NCBI RefSeq assembly: GCF_001907695.1
Contig: NZ_KV880637.1
Coordinates: forward strand, 1,302,001 to 1,366,000
Reading direction: 5' to 3'
Length of the DNA stretch: 64,000 nucleotides
Source of the DNA: Thalassospira sp. TSL5-1
Lineage (GTDB): Bacteria; Pseudomonadota; Alphaproteobacteria; Rhodospirillales; Thalassospiraceae
Shown: piece by piece, positions 25,477-34,468 of the stretch
Numbering within the stretch: the first letter of the stretch is position 1
How the letters are laid out: each line of letters starts with the position of its first letter
Notes under the pieces: generated by a model
What the model was told of the DNA's origin: nothing
Database searches by the model: none
Seen by the model: only the letters and a program-made list of their open reading frames with translations
Made by a program: the position numbers and the translations under genes

Positions 25477-26796
25477 CTAATCCTTCGGCCGTGCAGGCGG
25501 GATCGGCATGATCAGGCGGTTCGGGTTATCGGAAGGTTCCGGGTCTATCACCGGGTTTTTTGAATTTGCCTTGTGGCCCGGTGCCGGTGTTTCCTTTTCC
25601 GGATCATGTACTCCTGTGTCGTTATCGGTTTTGGGGCCTTTTGTTTTGGCATCCATTTCAGGCTTGCTTGGAGCCGTGTTCTTTTGATGCGGTGCCTTGT
25701 CGGGCGTTACGGGGGCCAATGTATCGGCGCCGTCATCCGAACGGGTGGGGTCGGTATTATCGGCAGAAGGTTGCATGCCATCATCCTGTGGCGACACATT
25801 GGGCATTTCGATGCCCTCGCATGGGTCTGGTTGTTCCAGCCCGGATGTAAACCAGATGAAATCCACACTGTGGCCGGGGCCAAACATTTTTGGAAAATCG
25901 GCTGGTTTGGCGCTGGAAACCGAAAGGTCGGGGGCCTCGATCATGGCGATAACGATGCTGGTGGCTTTGGGATCAAACCGTTTTAAATGCCACGGCACGG
26001 CAACATTGGCACGCACATGCATGGCACCGGCAATCAAAAATGCGCCCTTAATGCCTTTTTGGTGTTTGGCATCAAACATGGCGCGGGCAAGCGACGCATC
26101 ACGGGCAAACTGAATGGTGCTAAAGGGCGGGGCCTGGTTTGGCTTTAACATCCCGCAATGGGCATCGACAATTTCCTGGTCAAACAGGGTTTTGATGTTG
26201 TCGGGCAGGGGCGGCAGCACCAGTTTTTTGGCAAGGGAGGCTGGCAGGGCGACAGTGCCCTTTTTCATCATCGGGCCAAGCAGGGCATTAGGTAAATTGC
26301 CGGCGACCATTGGTAATTGATGGTTTCGTGCGGCTTGTGCGATGGGGGAATAATCATGCCAGGACGGCCAGCCACTGTCTTCCCAGCCTATTGCCGCACC
26401 CAGGTCTTCAATTTCAAGGTCCGGGTTGTCCCAGGCGGCATCGAGTGCTTCTTGCTGATCACGGTTGATCATTTCCCAGACAACGGCACGTTTGATGCCA
26501 TCACCAGATAGCAGGTCAACCAGTTCGGCCTGGCGCTGATGATGGACCAGATTGGTGTGACTTTCGCCCAGCAGAATGTATTTTGCCCCCGCAGCGGCCG
26601 ATTGCAGCGTTTCGAGGCGAACATATTCGTTTTTGGCGACATCAAAGATCAGGCCGGGTGTGGGTGACATCGGCCCGAAATAGGAACTATTGGCCCAGGA
26701 TCGCCCCGCAACACCGATGCAAAACACAATCAGCAGACAAACAAAAAACGGCCAGCCGGTCTTTCCGGCCTGTGGTTTGTTGTAAATTGTGGGCAT
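25477..26796 (-). CDS. ChaN-family (heme/iron-regulated) protein with long disordered tail
   Basis: 439 residues. N-terminal hydrophobic segment (WPFFVCLLIVFCIGVAG, 15-31), an uncleaved anchor or signal peptide. Residues about 40-305 match the ChaN/Tiki-like fold: YILLGESHTNLVHHQRQAE with the conserved Glu-His, VVWEMINRDQQ, and the GAMHVRANVAVPWHL end motif. Family members bind heme or act as metal-dependent proteases; which applies here is not readable. Residues 310-439 are Pro/Asp/Lys/Thr-rich and disordered. It follows the PLP-enzyme gene on the same strand by 42 bases. Confidence 0.8.
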   Translation of the reverse strand: MPTIYNKPQAGKTGWPFFVCLLIVFCIGVAGRSWANSSYFGPMSPTPGLIFDVAKNEYVRLETLQSAAAGAKYILLGESHTNLVHHQRQAELVDLLSGDGIKRAVVWEMINRDQQEALDAAWDNPDLEIEDLGAAIGWEDSGWPSWHDYSPIAQAARNHQLPMVAGNLPNALLGPMMKKGTVALPASLAKKLVLPPLPDNIKTLFDQEIVDAHCGMLKPNQAPPFSTIQFARDASLARAMFDAKHQKGIKGAFLIAGAMHVRANVAVPWHLKRFDPKATSIVIAMIEAPDLSVSSAKPADFPKMFGPGHSVDFIWFTSGLEQPDPCEGIEMPNVSPQDDGMQPSADNTDPTRSDDGADTLAPVTPDKAPHQKNTAPSKPEMDAKTKGPKTDNDTGVHDPEKETPAPGHKANSKNPVIDPEPSDNPNRLIMPIPPARPKD

Positions 26797-26838
26797 GTCT
26801 CTGTTCGGTGTTGTGAGCGATAAAGGGCTGTGAAGCTG

Positions 26839-27993
26839 CTATTTTGTGTCGGACAATGCCGTTTCAATATCGGCAATCAAATCGTCATCGTTTTCAATGC
26901 CGACCGACAGGCGCAGTAAATCGCCGGGCACCGGGCTGGTTGGCCCCTCGACAGAGGCCCGATGTTCAATCAGGCTTTCCACACCGCCAAGCGACGTGGC
27001 GCGTTTGAATATGCGACACGCATTGTGAAAGGCAACAGCACGTTCCGTTCCGCCCTTGACCCGGATTGACAGCATACCGCCAAAGCCACCATTCATTTGC
27101 CTTTTGGCAATGTCGTGACCGATATGGCTTTCAAGGCCGGGATATTGAACCTGTTCGATTTCGGGGTGGTTTTCAAAATGGCGGGCCAGGGTCATGGCGT
27201 TAGCCGATGCGCGCTCGACCCGAAGCGATAGGGTCCGCATACCGCGCAGCAAAAGCCAGGTTTCAAACACACCCAATACGGCCCCGCCGCCTTTATGCTG
27301 TTTGCAGACCTGCTCCCAAAACGCATCTTTTTTTGCACAGGTAAGCGTTCCGGCCAAAACGTCGCTATGACCGTTCAAATATTTGGTGGCGGAGTGCATG
27401 ACAATATCTGCGCCAAAATCGATGGGCCGGGTCAAAAGCGGTGTTGCCACTGTATTATCCACGGCAACAATCGCGCTAATATCGTGGGCGGCCTTGGCAA
27501 CGGCGGCAATGTCGGTAATTTGCCAGTCGGGGTTGGCGGGGGTTTCCAGCCAGATCAGTTTGGTTTTGCCCGGCAGCATATGACGTTGCCAGGCATCGGC
27601 ATCGCCATTATCGACGAAATCAAATGTCAGGCCAGCGCGCACGCCAACATCCTGCATATAGGCGCGCAAGGCCCAATACATAACTTTGGGGGCCACCACA
27701 TGGTCGCCCGGTTGCAAGGCCTGCAAGACACACACCGCCGCCGCCATGCCCGATGCAAACAGGCGGCTGTCCGCCCCGCCTTCCAGCGCTTTTAAGACGG
27801 CACAGGCCTGGTCATAGGTGGGGTTGTCCGCCCGGCTATAACAGCGGCCCTCGTGATAGCTAAGGTCGGTATTGCGTTCAAACGTTGTCGAGGGGTAAAG
27901 CGGCGGGGTTACGGAACGGGTTGCGTCGTCCACCCAGCCTAATGCCTGTGCCGCAACGGTTGCGGGATGCTGGTTATTGGGTTTGTGGGGCAT
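26839..27993 (-). CDS. Cys/Met-metabolism PLP enzyme (cystathionine gamma-synthase/lyase-like)
   Basis: 384 residues, fold-type I PLP enzyme. Visible: PLYPSTTFER, YSRADNPTYDQACAVL, ASGMAAAVCVLQAL, the aspartate that grips the pyridine nitrogen in IVAVDNTVATPLL, and the Schiff-base lysine in HSATKYLNGHSDV. Members split between cystathionine gamma-synthase, gamma/beta-lyase and sulfhydrylases; I cannot place it more finely. A second, different member (metC) is at 48605-49789. First gene of a two-gene minus-strand unit with the ChaN-like gene. Confidence 0.88.
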   Translation of the reverse strand: MPHKPNNQHPATVAAQALGWVDDATRSVTPPLYPSTTFERNTDLSYHEGRCYSRADNPTYDQACAVLKALEGGADSRLFASGMAAAVCVLQALQPGDHVVAPKVMYWALRAYMQDVGVRAGLTFDFVDNGDADAWQRHMLPGKTKLIWLETPANPDWQITDIAAVAKAAHDISAIVAVDNTVATPLLTRPIDFGADIVMHSATKYLNGHSDVLAGTLTCAKKDAFWEQVCKQHKGGGAVLGVFETWLLLRGMRTLSLRVERASANAMTLARHFENHPEIEQVQYPGLESHIGHDIAKRQMNGGFGGMLSIRVKGGTERAVAFHNACRIFKRATSLGGVESLIEHRASVEGPTSPVPGDLLRLSVGIENDDDLIADIETALSDTK

Positions 27994-28109
27994 TTTTTGA
28001 TTTCCATGCGCATGGTGGCCGTGGTTAATTGCCTTACCCTAATGCGCCCTATCATTTTGGGGAACCATAAAAAACGCCCCTTTGTCCGGCCCGCGGAGAT
28101 ATTTCACAA

Positions 28110-29414
28110 ATGCCAACACAAAACATTCCAGAACAGGCCGATATCGTGATTATTGGCGGTGGTATTCAGGGGGCCGCCAGCGCCTATTACCTGCAAAAGG
28201 CCGGCATGTCTGTTGTGTTGCTGGAAAAGGATACGATTGCCTCGCATCAATCCGGCCGGGCCTGGGGTTTTGTGCGCCAGCAGGGGCGCGACCCGGTGGA
28301 ACTGCCTCTGATGAAGGCCTGTATTGCGATTTGGCCGGAGCTGGAGCGTGAACTGGGCGCGGATCTGGAATGGCGGCAGGGCGGTGTTTTGTATGTCGCC
28401 AACAATGATGCCGAAATGGCATCCTATGAACGCTGGCTTGCTGATGTGAAGCCTTATGACATCGGGTCACGCACATTGGGCCGGGCCGAAGTGGAAAAAT
28501 TGATGCCGGGATTGGCCGCCCCTGGTGTTGGTGGCCTGTTTACCGCCAATGATGGCCAGGCAGAACCGAAAAAGGCCGCGCCGGCACTTGCCTTAAAAGC
28601 GCATGCCTTGGGCGCGGTGATTGTGCAGGGGTGCGGCGCGGTCGATATCGAAACCGAAGCCGGGCAGGTAAGTGGTGTGATGAGTGAGCGGGGGGTGATC
28701 AAAACCCGCATTGTCATTTGTGCCGCAGGGGCGATGACCCATAAATTTGTTGCGAAATTTGGCCGTCGTTTGCCGCAGCAAACAACGCGCAGCACAGTTA
28801 TTCGCACCAGCCCCATTCCGCCCATATCCGCTGTTTCCGCCCTGATTGAAGGGTTGGGGTTTCGTCAGCGCGCCGACGGGTCGCTTAATCTGGCCGATGA
28901 TGTGAATAGCGATATTGACCTAACCCTGTCGCGGTTCAAATATGCGGGCGATTTCTGGCCTGCTTACAAGGATAACTGGCGCAATTTCAATTTCCATTTA
29001 GGCATACGGTTTATCGATGATCTGGCTGATCATTTGCCAGGTTCCCCGGCGGCCGATAAACCGTTGATGGGGCGTCGGCAAACCACGGCATTGCCCAACC
29101 CGAAACGGGTGCGCAATGCACTTGCCGCCTTCAAACACCTGTTTCCCGATGCCGAAACGCCCAAAATCGTCGATCAATGGGCCGGGGATATTGATGTAAC
29201 GCCCGATGCCGTGCCGGTGATTGACCAGCTTGAAAACCCGGCGGGCTTTTTTGTTGCCACCGGTTTTTCGGGGCATGGTTTTGCCATGGGGCCGATTGTC
29301 GGCAGGGTGCTGTCGGAATGGATCACAAAAGGCGCGCCTTCGATCAATTTGGATGATTTTCGCCTTAACCGGTTTGAAACCGGTGAAAAGCGATTGCCCT
29401 ATAGCGTTTTGTAA
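28110..29414 (+). CDS. FAD-dependent oxidoreductase (DAO / sarcosine-oxidase beta type)
   Basis: 434 residues. FAD-binding Rossmann loop IVIIGGGIQGAASAYYLQKA with the acidic end of strand 2 (VVLLEKD); C-terminal FATGFSGHGFAMGPIVG-like segment (VATGFSGHGFAMG) that closes the DAO fold. Such enzymes oxidise the C-N bond of amino acids or methylated amines; the substrate is unknown. GGAG stands 11 bases before the ATG. Convergent with an EamA transporter gene, 17 bases apart. Confidence 0.87.
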   Translation: MPTQNIPEQADIVIIGGGIQGAASAYYLQKAGMSVVLLEKDTIASHQSGRAWGFVRQQGRDPVELPLMKACIAIWPELERELGADLEWRQGGVLYVANNDAEMASYERWLADVKPYDIGSRTLGRAEVEKLMPGLAAPGVGGLFTANDGQAEPKKAAPALALKAHALGAVIVQGCGAVDIETEAGQVSGVMSERGVIKTRIVICAAGAMTHKFVAKFGRRLPQQTTRSTVIRTSPIPPISAVSALIEGLGFRQRADGSLNLADDVNSDIDLTLSRFKYAGDFWPAYKDNWRNFNFHLGIRFIDDLADHLPGSPAADKPLMGRRQTTALPNPKRVRNALAAFKHLFPDAETPKIVDQWAGDIDVTPDAVPVIDQLENPAGFFVATGFSGHGFAMGPIVGRVLSEWITKGAPSINLDDFRLNRFETGEKRLPYSVL

Positions 29415-29431
29415 ATCGGGTTTTTTGCGCA

Positions 29432-30280
29432 TCAATTACGCGAGAAACGCAGCAGAACCGCGCCACACAAGGTCATCATTGTTGATGCCAGCTTTATCAG
29501 ATTAAGTTTTTCGCCAAGGAAAAAAACACCAATTAAAAGCGCGAAAACAATGCTGGTTTCACGCAGGGCAACCACAAGCGCGATGGGCGCGTTTGTAAAG
29601 GCCCACATAACGGTGGAATAGGCGATAAAGGATGCGCTGCCGCCGATAAAAAAGGCCCGTTTGCCGTTGCGTGCAATGTCGCGCAGGATGTTGGGGCGGT
29701 GCATATGGGCATACAGGCCAAATACCATAATATTGCCAAGGGTATGCCAAGCATAATAATCCAGCACACTGCCTGCCAGGCGTGCGCCGGTCCCATCGGT
29801 CAGTGAATAGGCGCTGATAAAACAGCCGGTGATCAGGGCCAGAATTGCCGCGCGGGCATTGCGTAACCCGTCGGCCTTGCGTACCAGGCACAGGCTGATA
29901 ATACCGCAACCGATTAGCAAGATGGCGCTGCTTTCAATCGGGCTTAGCACCACCCCCAAAAACAGCACCGATATGGCGGCAACAATCAGCGGGGCCGAAC
30001 CGCGCGCAATCGGGTAAACCTGGCTTAGGTCGCCAAACCGGTAGGACGCGATTAAAAACCACTGATAGCCCAGATGCAACATGACCGACCCTATCAGATA
30101 AGGCCAGCTTGCCGGGGCGGGGAGGCTGGTAAAGGGCAGCAACACCAGTAACAGGGGCACATGACCAAAAATAACCGCGGTCATGTTCAACAATTTGTCC
30201 TGCCCACCCTTGATCAGGGCATTCCAGACCGCGTGCATCAGAGCAGCACCGATGACAGCCAAAAATACTGTGATGCTCAC
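29432..30280 (-). CDS. EamA/DMT-family transporter
   Basis: 282 residues, about ten membrane helices in two EamA-like halves (TVFLAVIGAALMHAVWNALIK first helix; final half ending VFFLGEKLNLIKLASTMMTL). Drug/metabolite exporter superfamily; substrate unknown. GTG start at 30280 with GGGGA about ten bases upstream on the minus strand. Confidence 0.85.
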   Translation of the reverse strand: MSITVFLAVIGAALMHAVWNALIKGGQDKLLNMTAVIFGHVPLLLVLLPFTSLPAPASWPYLIGSVMLHLGYQWFLIASYRFGDLSQVYPIARGSAPLIVAAISVLFLGVVLSPIESSAILLIGCGIISLCLVRKADGLRNARAAILALITGCFISAYSLTDGTGARLAGSVLDYYAWHTLGNIMVFGLYAHMHRPNILRDIARNGKRAFFIGGSASFIAYSTVMWAFTNAPIALVVALRETSIVFALLIGVFFLGEKLNLIKLASTMMTLCGAVLLRFSRN

Positions 30281-30360
30281 GTTGCATAATCCCCGATTTT
30301 AAGTTCGTTAATAGTTGAATAATAACGACAATATTGCTGTTTTCCAAACAATAAGGTCTG

Positions 30361-31365
30361 TTATATGTCTGCTTGGGGATCAGGAATATGGTGATGGGTA
30401 CCGCCAACGGGCAGGGCGATAAAATCCGCCGGGTCTTCGCCTGCCTGCATCATGGCGCTGTGCAATCGTGCCGGGGGGTCGTCCACCGGTTCGGATGTTA
30501 AAACGAACGTGCCCCAATGAATGGCGATGGCCTGTTTTACCTGCATTGTCTGTTTGATCAAAACGGCTTCTTCGGGGTTTACATGCGCGGTTTTCATAAA
30601 ATCACGCGGCTCATAAGCCCCAATCGGGATCAGCCCAAGGTCAAACGGGCCATATTTTGCCCCCATCTCGGCAAACAGTTTTTCGTTCCAGCCGCTATCA
30701 CCGACAAAATAAAATCTGAAGCCATTGGTAAAGGTCAGGGCATAACCACCCCACAACATTTCCTTGCGATCACTCATCTTGCGGCTGGACCAGTGATGGG
30801 ATGGGGTATGGATTATCTTAACGCCGTTAACTTCGGCATATTGGTCCCAGTCCATTTCAAGGCAGCCTTCAATTCCGGCCTCCTTAAGAAGGTTTGCGTT
30901 TTTCAGCGGAACGATATAGGTGGGCTCGTTGCCAATTTGGCGTAAAGATTCAAGATCACAATGATCGTAATGATTATGCGATAGCAGAACCATGTCGATC
31001 TTTGGAAGTTGATTAATTGTAAGGCCGGGCGGGGAGTAGCGTTTGGGGCCAAATTTTTTGAAGGGGGACGCCCTGTCGGAAAAGACCGGGTCGGTCAGAA
31101 TATTGATGCCCTGATACTGCACCAGAACAGAGGCATGGCCGATCCAGGTGACTTGGGCAACATCCGGGTTCGGGCTGTGAATGGCATCAAGGTCCGGGGC
31201 GACGATGGGGGTTTTGCCGGTTTGGTGTTTCGCCTTGGGCCAGCTTTCCCTGCCAAAGAAACGACGGCGTAAAAACCGGAAAAACGATTTCTTGCCTTCG
31301 GGCAGGGGATAGCGGTTTTCAAACCCGTTGTCGGTGTGATGGGGCGGAGGTGACGAGGAATTCAC
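30361..31365 (-). CDS. MBL-fold hydrolase, NAPE-PLD/RomA-like
   Basis: 334 residues. After a polar, basic N-terminus the core begins VTWIGHASVLVQYQGINILTDPVFSDRASP, the hallmark of the UlaG/NAPE-PLD subgroup, followed by metal motif LLSHNHYDHCD, HHWSSRK, YFVGDSGWN and the final AIAIHWGTFVL. Bacterial members are thought to act on phospholipid-like or lactone substrates; specificity is not predictable. Gap to the EamA gene is 80 bases, same strand. Confidence 0.85.
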   Translation of the reverse strand: MNSSSPPPHHTDNGFENRYPLPEGKKSFFRFLRRRFFGRESWPKAKHQTGKTPIVAPDLDAIHSPNPDVAQVTWIGHASVLVQYQGINILTDPVFSDRASPFKKFGPKRYSPPGLTINQLPKIDMVLLSHNHYDHCDLESLRQIGNEPTYIVPLKNANLLKEAGIEGCLEMDWDQYAEVNGVKIIHTPSHHWSSRKMSDRKEMLWGGYALTFTNGFRFYFVGDSGWNEKLFAEMGAKYGPFDLGLIPIGAYEPRDFMKTAHVNPEEAVLIKQTMQVKQAIAIHWGTFVLTSEPVDDPPARLHSAMMQAGEDPADFIALPVGGTHHHIPDPQADI

Positions 31366-31466
31366 AGATTTTACCTTATGATTTTTGTTCTTTTACTATG
31401 TGTAGCAGATACAAAGTCGCGCAAGTTGCCATTTTGGCAGGGTAAATCATTTTTCTGGTATTATAG

Positions 31467-31502
31467 AAAACAAAACGGACGCAACCCGAAGGCCACGTCC
31501 GT
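31467..31502 (-). terminator. Terminator of the thiZXY operon
   Basis: On the minus strand ACGGACG, 14-base loop, CGTCCGT, then TTTGTTTTC; 45 bases past the thiY stop. Confidence 0.8.
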
Positions 31503-31546
31503 AACTTGTCCGTCTTTGTAAAAGACGCATTTGGTCAGCGCGGGAG

Positions 31547-32500
31547 TTATTCAATCACATCGACATAACTGTCCACATCGGGTTCGTGGTCAATAATCCC
31601 AGTATCCTGCAGATATTTGGCAAAGCGGGTGTAACGTGCCTTGTCCACGGCGGCCGGGCGCAGGGCAAAACGGGTGAGGGTATCGCCCCAGGCGCGTTTG
31701 TTTAATTCGTCATCCAGGTTGGGATAGGCAGCAATAAAGGCTTTCCAGCTTTCATCGGGGTGGTTGATCAGGTATTGCGTGGCTTCTTCCAGGGCTTCGA
31801 GCATCTTCTTCATGCGTGGATCATGGGCCTTGTCCTTGCGCACGGTCAGGATCAGTTCGTCATAGGGCGGAACACCCTCTTCCTCGACATAAAATGCCTT
31901 GCCCGGTTTGCCTTCAATGTCCATCTGGTTCAGTTCGAAATTGCGATAGGCCCCAATAACGGCATCCACCTGGCCTGAATAAAGCGACGGGGAGAGCGAA
32001 AAATTCACATTGACCAGTTCAACGGAACTGATGTCCACCCCGTGGCTTTTGAGCATGGTGCCCAAAACCGCATCTTCAAACCCGGCCAAAGAATAGCCGA
32101 TTTTTTTGCCCTTGAGATCGGCAATTTCCTTGATCGGCCCGTCTTTTAACACCACCAGCGCATTGAGCGGGGTTGCCACGAGTGTGCCAATGCGCGTGAG
32201 CGGCAGGCCCTGTGCCACCTGCACATGAAGCTGGGGCTGGTAATTCACCGCAACATCCCCCTGTCCCGCTGCCACCAGGCGTGGCGGGGCGGACGGGTCG
32301 GCTGGTTCAATCAGCTCCACATCCAGGCCATGCTTGGTAAAAAAGCCTTTTTCCTTGGCCACCACCAGCGGTGCGTGGTCCGGGTTTACAAACCAGTCGA
32401 GTAGGATGCTGAGTTTTTCATTGGCGTGCGCAGGCAGGTTGGCAAGGCAAAGGGCTGTGCCAATCGTTGCGACGGAGAACAGGTTTTTCAGGCGAGACAT
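31547..32500 (-). CDS. thiY: Thiamine-precursor (HMP-type) ABC substrate-binding protein
   Basis: 317 residues, NMT1/THI5-like periplasmic protein that probably binds a formylated aminopyrimidine for thiamine salvage. Signal peptide 1-26 (NLFSVATIGTALCLANLPAHA). The mature start KLSILLDWFVNPDHAPLVVAKEKGFF is characteristic, then GQGDVAVNYQPQL, GKKIGYSLAGFEDAVLGTML and FSLSPSLYSGQVDAVIGAYR. ATG at 32500 has GGGAA eight bases upstream; the frame upstream of it is not protein-like. Third gene behind the TPP riboswitch, which supports the thiamine role. Confidence 0.88.
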   Translation of the reverse strand: MSRLKNLFSVATIGTALCLANLPAHANEKLSILLDWFVNPDHAPLVVAKEKGFFTKHGLDVELIEPADPSAPPRLVAAGQGDVAVNYQPQLHVQVAQGLPLTRIGTLVATPLNALVVLKDGPIKEIADLKGKKIGYSLAGFEDAVLGTMLKSHGVDISSVELVNVNFSLSPSLYSGQVDAVIGAYRNFELNQMDIEGKPGKAFYVEEEGVPPYDELILTVRKDKAHDPRMKKMLEALEEATQYLINHPDESWKAFIAAYPNLDDELNKRAWGDTLTRFALRPAAVDKARYTRFAKYLQDTGIIDHEPDVDSYVDVIE

Positions 32501-32594
32501 GAGCAAGATTCCCATTTGCAGGCGTGAAGGATGAAAATTGTGTGCGCCGGGCCAAGGCAGGCCTATCCCCGGCGGATGAGGCCGGTTTGGGCTG

Positions 32595-33431
32595 TCAGTC
32601 GTGTTTTGCCAGGCTGTCGGGTTGCCAGGGCAACATGCGGCGCAACAGCCGGTCGACAATGAAATATTGCGTAATGGAAAAGGCACAGAGGATGAGCAGG
32701 CAGGCAAAAACCATATCGATCTGCACCCGCGCATTGGCGTGCAGCATCAAATAACCCAGACCCTTGCTGGAGCCGACCCATTCGCCAATAATCGCCCCAA
32801 TCGGCGATACCGCCGTTGCCACGCGAAAGCCCGAGGCAAAAGCAGGCAGGGCGGCAGGCAAACGAATATGGGTGAGCATCCGCCAGCGGTTGGTGCCCAT
32901 TGTGCGGGCCAAATCCAGCCAGCCCGGTTCTGTGCGTGACAGGCCATCAAAAAAGGCGACGGTGACGGGAAAGAAAATGATCAGCGCGGCCATCGCAATT
33001 TTTGATGCCATGCCAAAACCCAGCCAAAGCACCAGCAAGGGGGCAATGGCAAAAAACGGAATGGCTTGCGATACCAGCAGGATCGGCATCAGCCAAAACC
33101 GTATCGGGCTGAACAATGCCATTGGCATGGCCGCCAGCGCCCCCAGGGCCGCCCCGGCAAACAGGCCAATCACGGTTTCGGCAATGGTATAGCCCGCATG
33201 ATCCAGCAGCACCGCATGGCGCTGGATCAGCGCCAGCCATACATCATAGGGGGCGGGCAGCATATATTTGGGCGCGCCCGTCACGCTCACGACAATTTGC
33301 CAGGTGGCGATCAGGGTGATGATGATGATAAAGGGTCGCGCGAGTTTTAGCAGCTTGCGCTCTGCCAGCGGGGTGACAGAACGGGCAGGAACAGCCGGGC
33401 TGGTGGATTTGACGGATCTGGTAACGGTCAT
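32595..33431 (-). CDS. thiX: Thiamine-precursor ABC transporter permease
   Basis: 278 residues, six membrane helices, BPD-type inner-membrane permease. The EAA loop is seen in FDGLSRTEPGWLDLARTMGTNRWRMLTHIRLPAALP. The start overlaps the stop of the ATPase gene by four bases (ATGA), so translation is coupled. A 94-base gap separates it from thiY. Confidence 0.88.
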   Translation of the reverse strand: MTVTRSVKSTSPAVPARSVTPLAERKLLKLARPFIIIITLIATWQIVVSVTGAPKYMLPAPYDVWLALIQRHAVLLDHAGYTIAETVIGLFAGAALGALAAMPMALFSPIRFWLMPILLVSQAIPFFAIAPLLVLWLGFGMASKIAMAALIIFFPVTVAFFDGLSRTEPGWLDLARTMGTNRWRMLTHIRLPAALPAFASGFRVATAVSPIGAIIGEWVGSSKGLGYLMLHANARVQIDMVFACLLILCAFSITQYFIVDRLLRRMLPWQPDSLAKHD

Positions 33432-34261
33432 GGCTTTGCCTCCGCCAGGTCGGACCGGTCGCCTTGTGACGACAAGGCCCCTAATTGCCGCAGCAATTCC
33501 GCCTGATGGCGCAGGATAACCGGGTCGGTGATATCGCGCGGAATGTGACCGTCGGGAATAACCGCATCGGACAGGGTTGCCGGGCTGCCCTGCAACACCA
33601 TCACCTTATGGCCGACGCGAAGGGCTTCGAGCGGGTCATGCGTGACCAGTAAAACGGTTTTACCCTGTAAAACCCGTGCCGCTAAGTCCTGAATACGCAT
33701 GCGGTTGAGCGGGTCAAGGGCGGAAAATGGCTCGTCCATTAACACAACTGGCCGGTCTTCCATCAGGGTGCGGGCCAGGGCGGCACGTTGTTTCATTCCG
33801 CCCGACAGTTCCGCCGGGCGCATATGCGCGGCCTTTTGCAGGCCAACCTCGGCTATTAAATGATCGGCCCGGGAAAGGTCCGGTTTTTCGCTGCGTAATA
33901 CAGCGCCCAGCACCACATTTTCCCGCACGGTTCGCCACGGCAACAATAAATCCTGTTGTGCCATATAGGCGACCCGGTCGTTCAGGGCTTTGCCATCGCT
34001 ACACGTAATGGTGCCACTGGCGGCATCACTGCCCACCAACCCGGCGAGAAAACGCAAAAGGGTGCTTTTGCCCACGCCGGATGGCCCCAGCAAACAGGTA
34101 AAACTGCCCGCGCCCAGATCAAGCGACAGGTTATGGAACAAACGGGTAATATTAAATTCAACACAGGCATGGCGCAAGTGAACATCAAATGATGTTCGGT
34201 TTTGACCGGATGGGGCCTGTGAATGCCCGGTAACGGGCGGTCTTGTATCGGTATCTGTCAT
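33428..34261 (-). CDS. thiZ: Thiamine-precursor ABC transporter ATP-binding protein
   Basis: 277 residues. Walker A GPSGVGKST, Q-loop AYMAQQDLLLPW, signature LSGGMKQRAALARTL, Walker B VVLMDEPFSALD, H-loop VTHDP. First gene of the operon; its Shine-Dalgarno AGGAAGG lies in the last bases of the TPP riboswitch, so its translation should fall when thiamine pyrophosphate binds. The C-terminal 40 residues are divergent. Confidence 0.9.
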   Translation of the reverse strand: MTDTDTRPPVTGHSQAPSGQNRTSFDVHLRHACVEFNITRLFHNLSLDLGAGSFTCLLGPSGVGKSTLLRFLAGLVGSDAASGTITCSDGKALNDRVAYMAQQDLLLPWRTVRENVVLGAVLRSEKPDLSRADHLIAEVGLQKAAHMRPAELSGGMKQRAALARTLMEDRPVVLMDEPFSALDPLNRMRIQDLAARVLQGKTVLLVTHDPLEALRVGHKVMVLQGSPATLSDAVIPDGHIPRDITDPVILRHQAELLRQLGALSSQGDRSDLAEAKP

Positions 34262-34263
34262 AC

Positions 34264-34360
34264 GATCCTTCCTACGCCGGTCTTAACCGGTTCAGGTTCA
34301 AAGGGTCGTCCGGCAACACCGAACCTCTCAGCCCGTTTACGACGGGCCCCCCTGGAGATG
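34264..34360 (-). ncRNA. TPP riboswitch (THI element)
   Basis: Minus-strand RNA reads, in order: GGGGGGCCC, CTGAGAGG, then GACCCTTTGAACCTGAACCGG, TTAAGACCGG and CGTAGGAAGG, matching the THI-box core (CUGAGA; ACCCUUUGAACCUGA; the CGUAGG end). Its 3' end carries the thiZ ribosome site. The first bases ATCTCC can pair with GGA..GAT at the end to form P1, which would hide that site when ligand is bound (inference). Confidence 0.95.
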
Positions 34361-34365
34361 ACCCG

Positions 34366-34394
34366 ACTATGCGCAGATGAAACCCCGGCGTCAA
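34366..34394 (-). promoter_or_regulatory. Promoter of the riboswitch-thiZXY operon
   Basis: On the minus strand TTGACG (34394-34389), 17-base spacer, CATAGT (34371-34366). Transcription would start at about 34359, the first base of the riboswitch. Confidence 0.7.
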
Positions 34395-34468
34395 GTTTTG
34401 AGATCATTCTTTTTCGTTTGATCCCGATTGGCCGGGGTGTCATCGCCCTTATTTTCGGGGAGGCGGAC

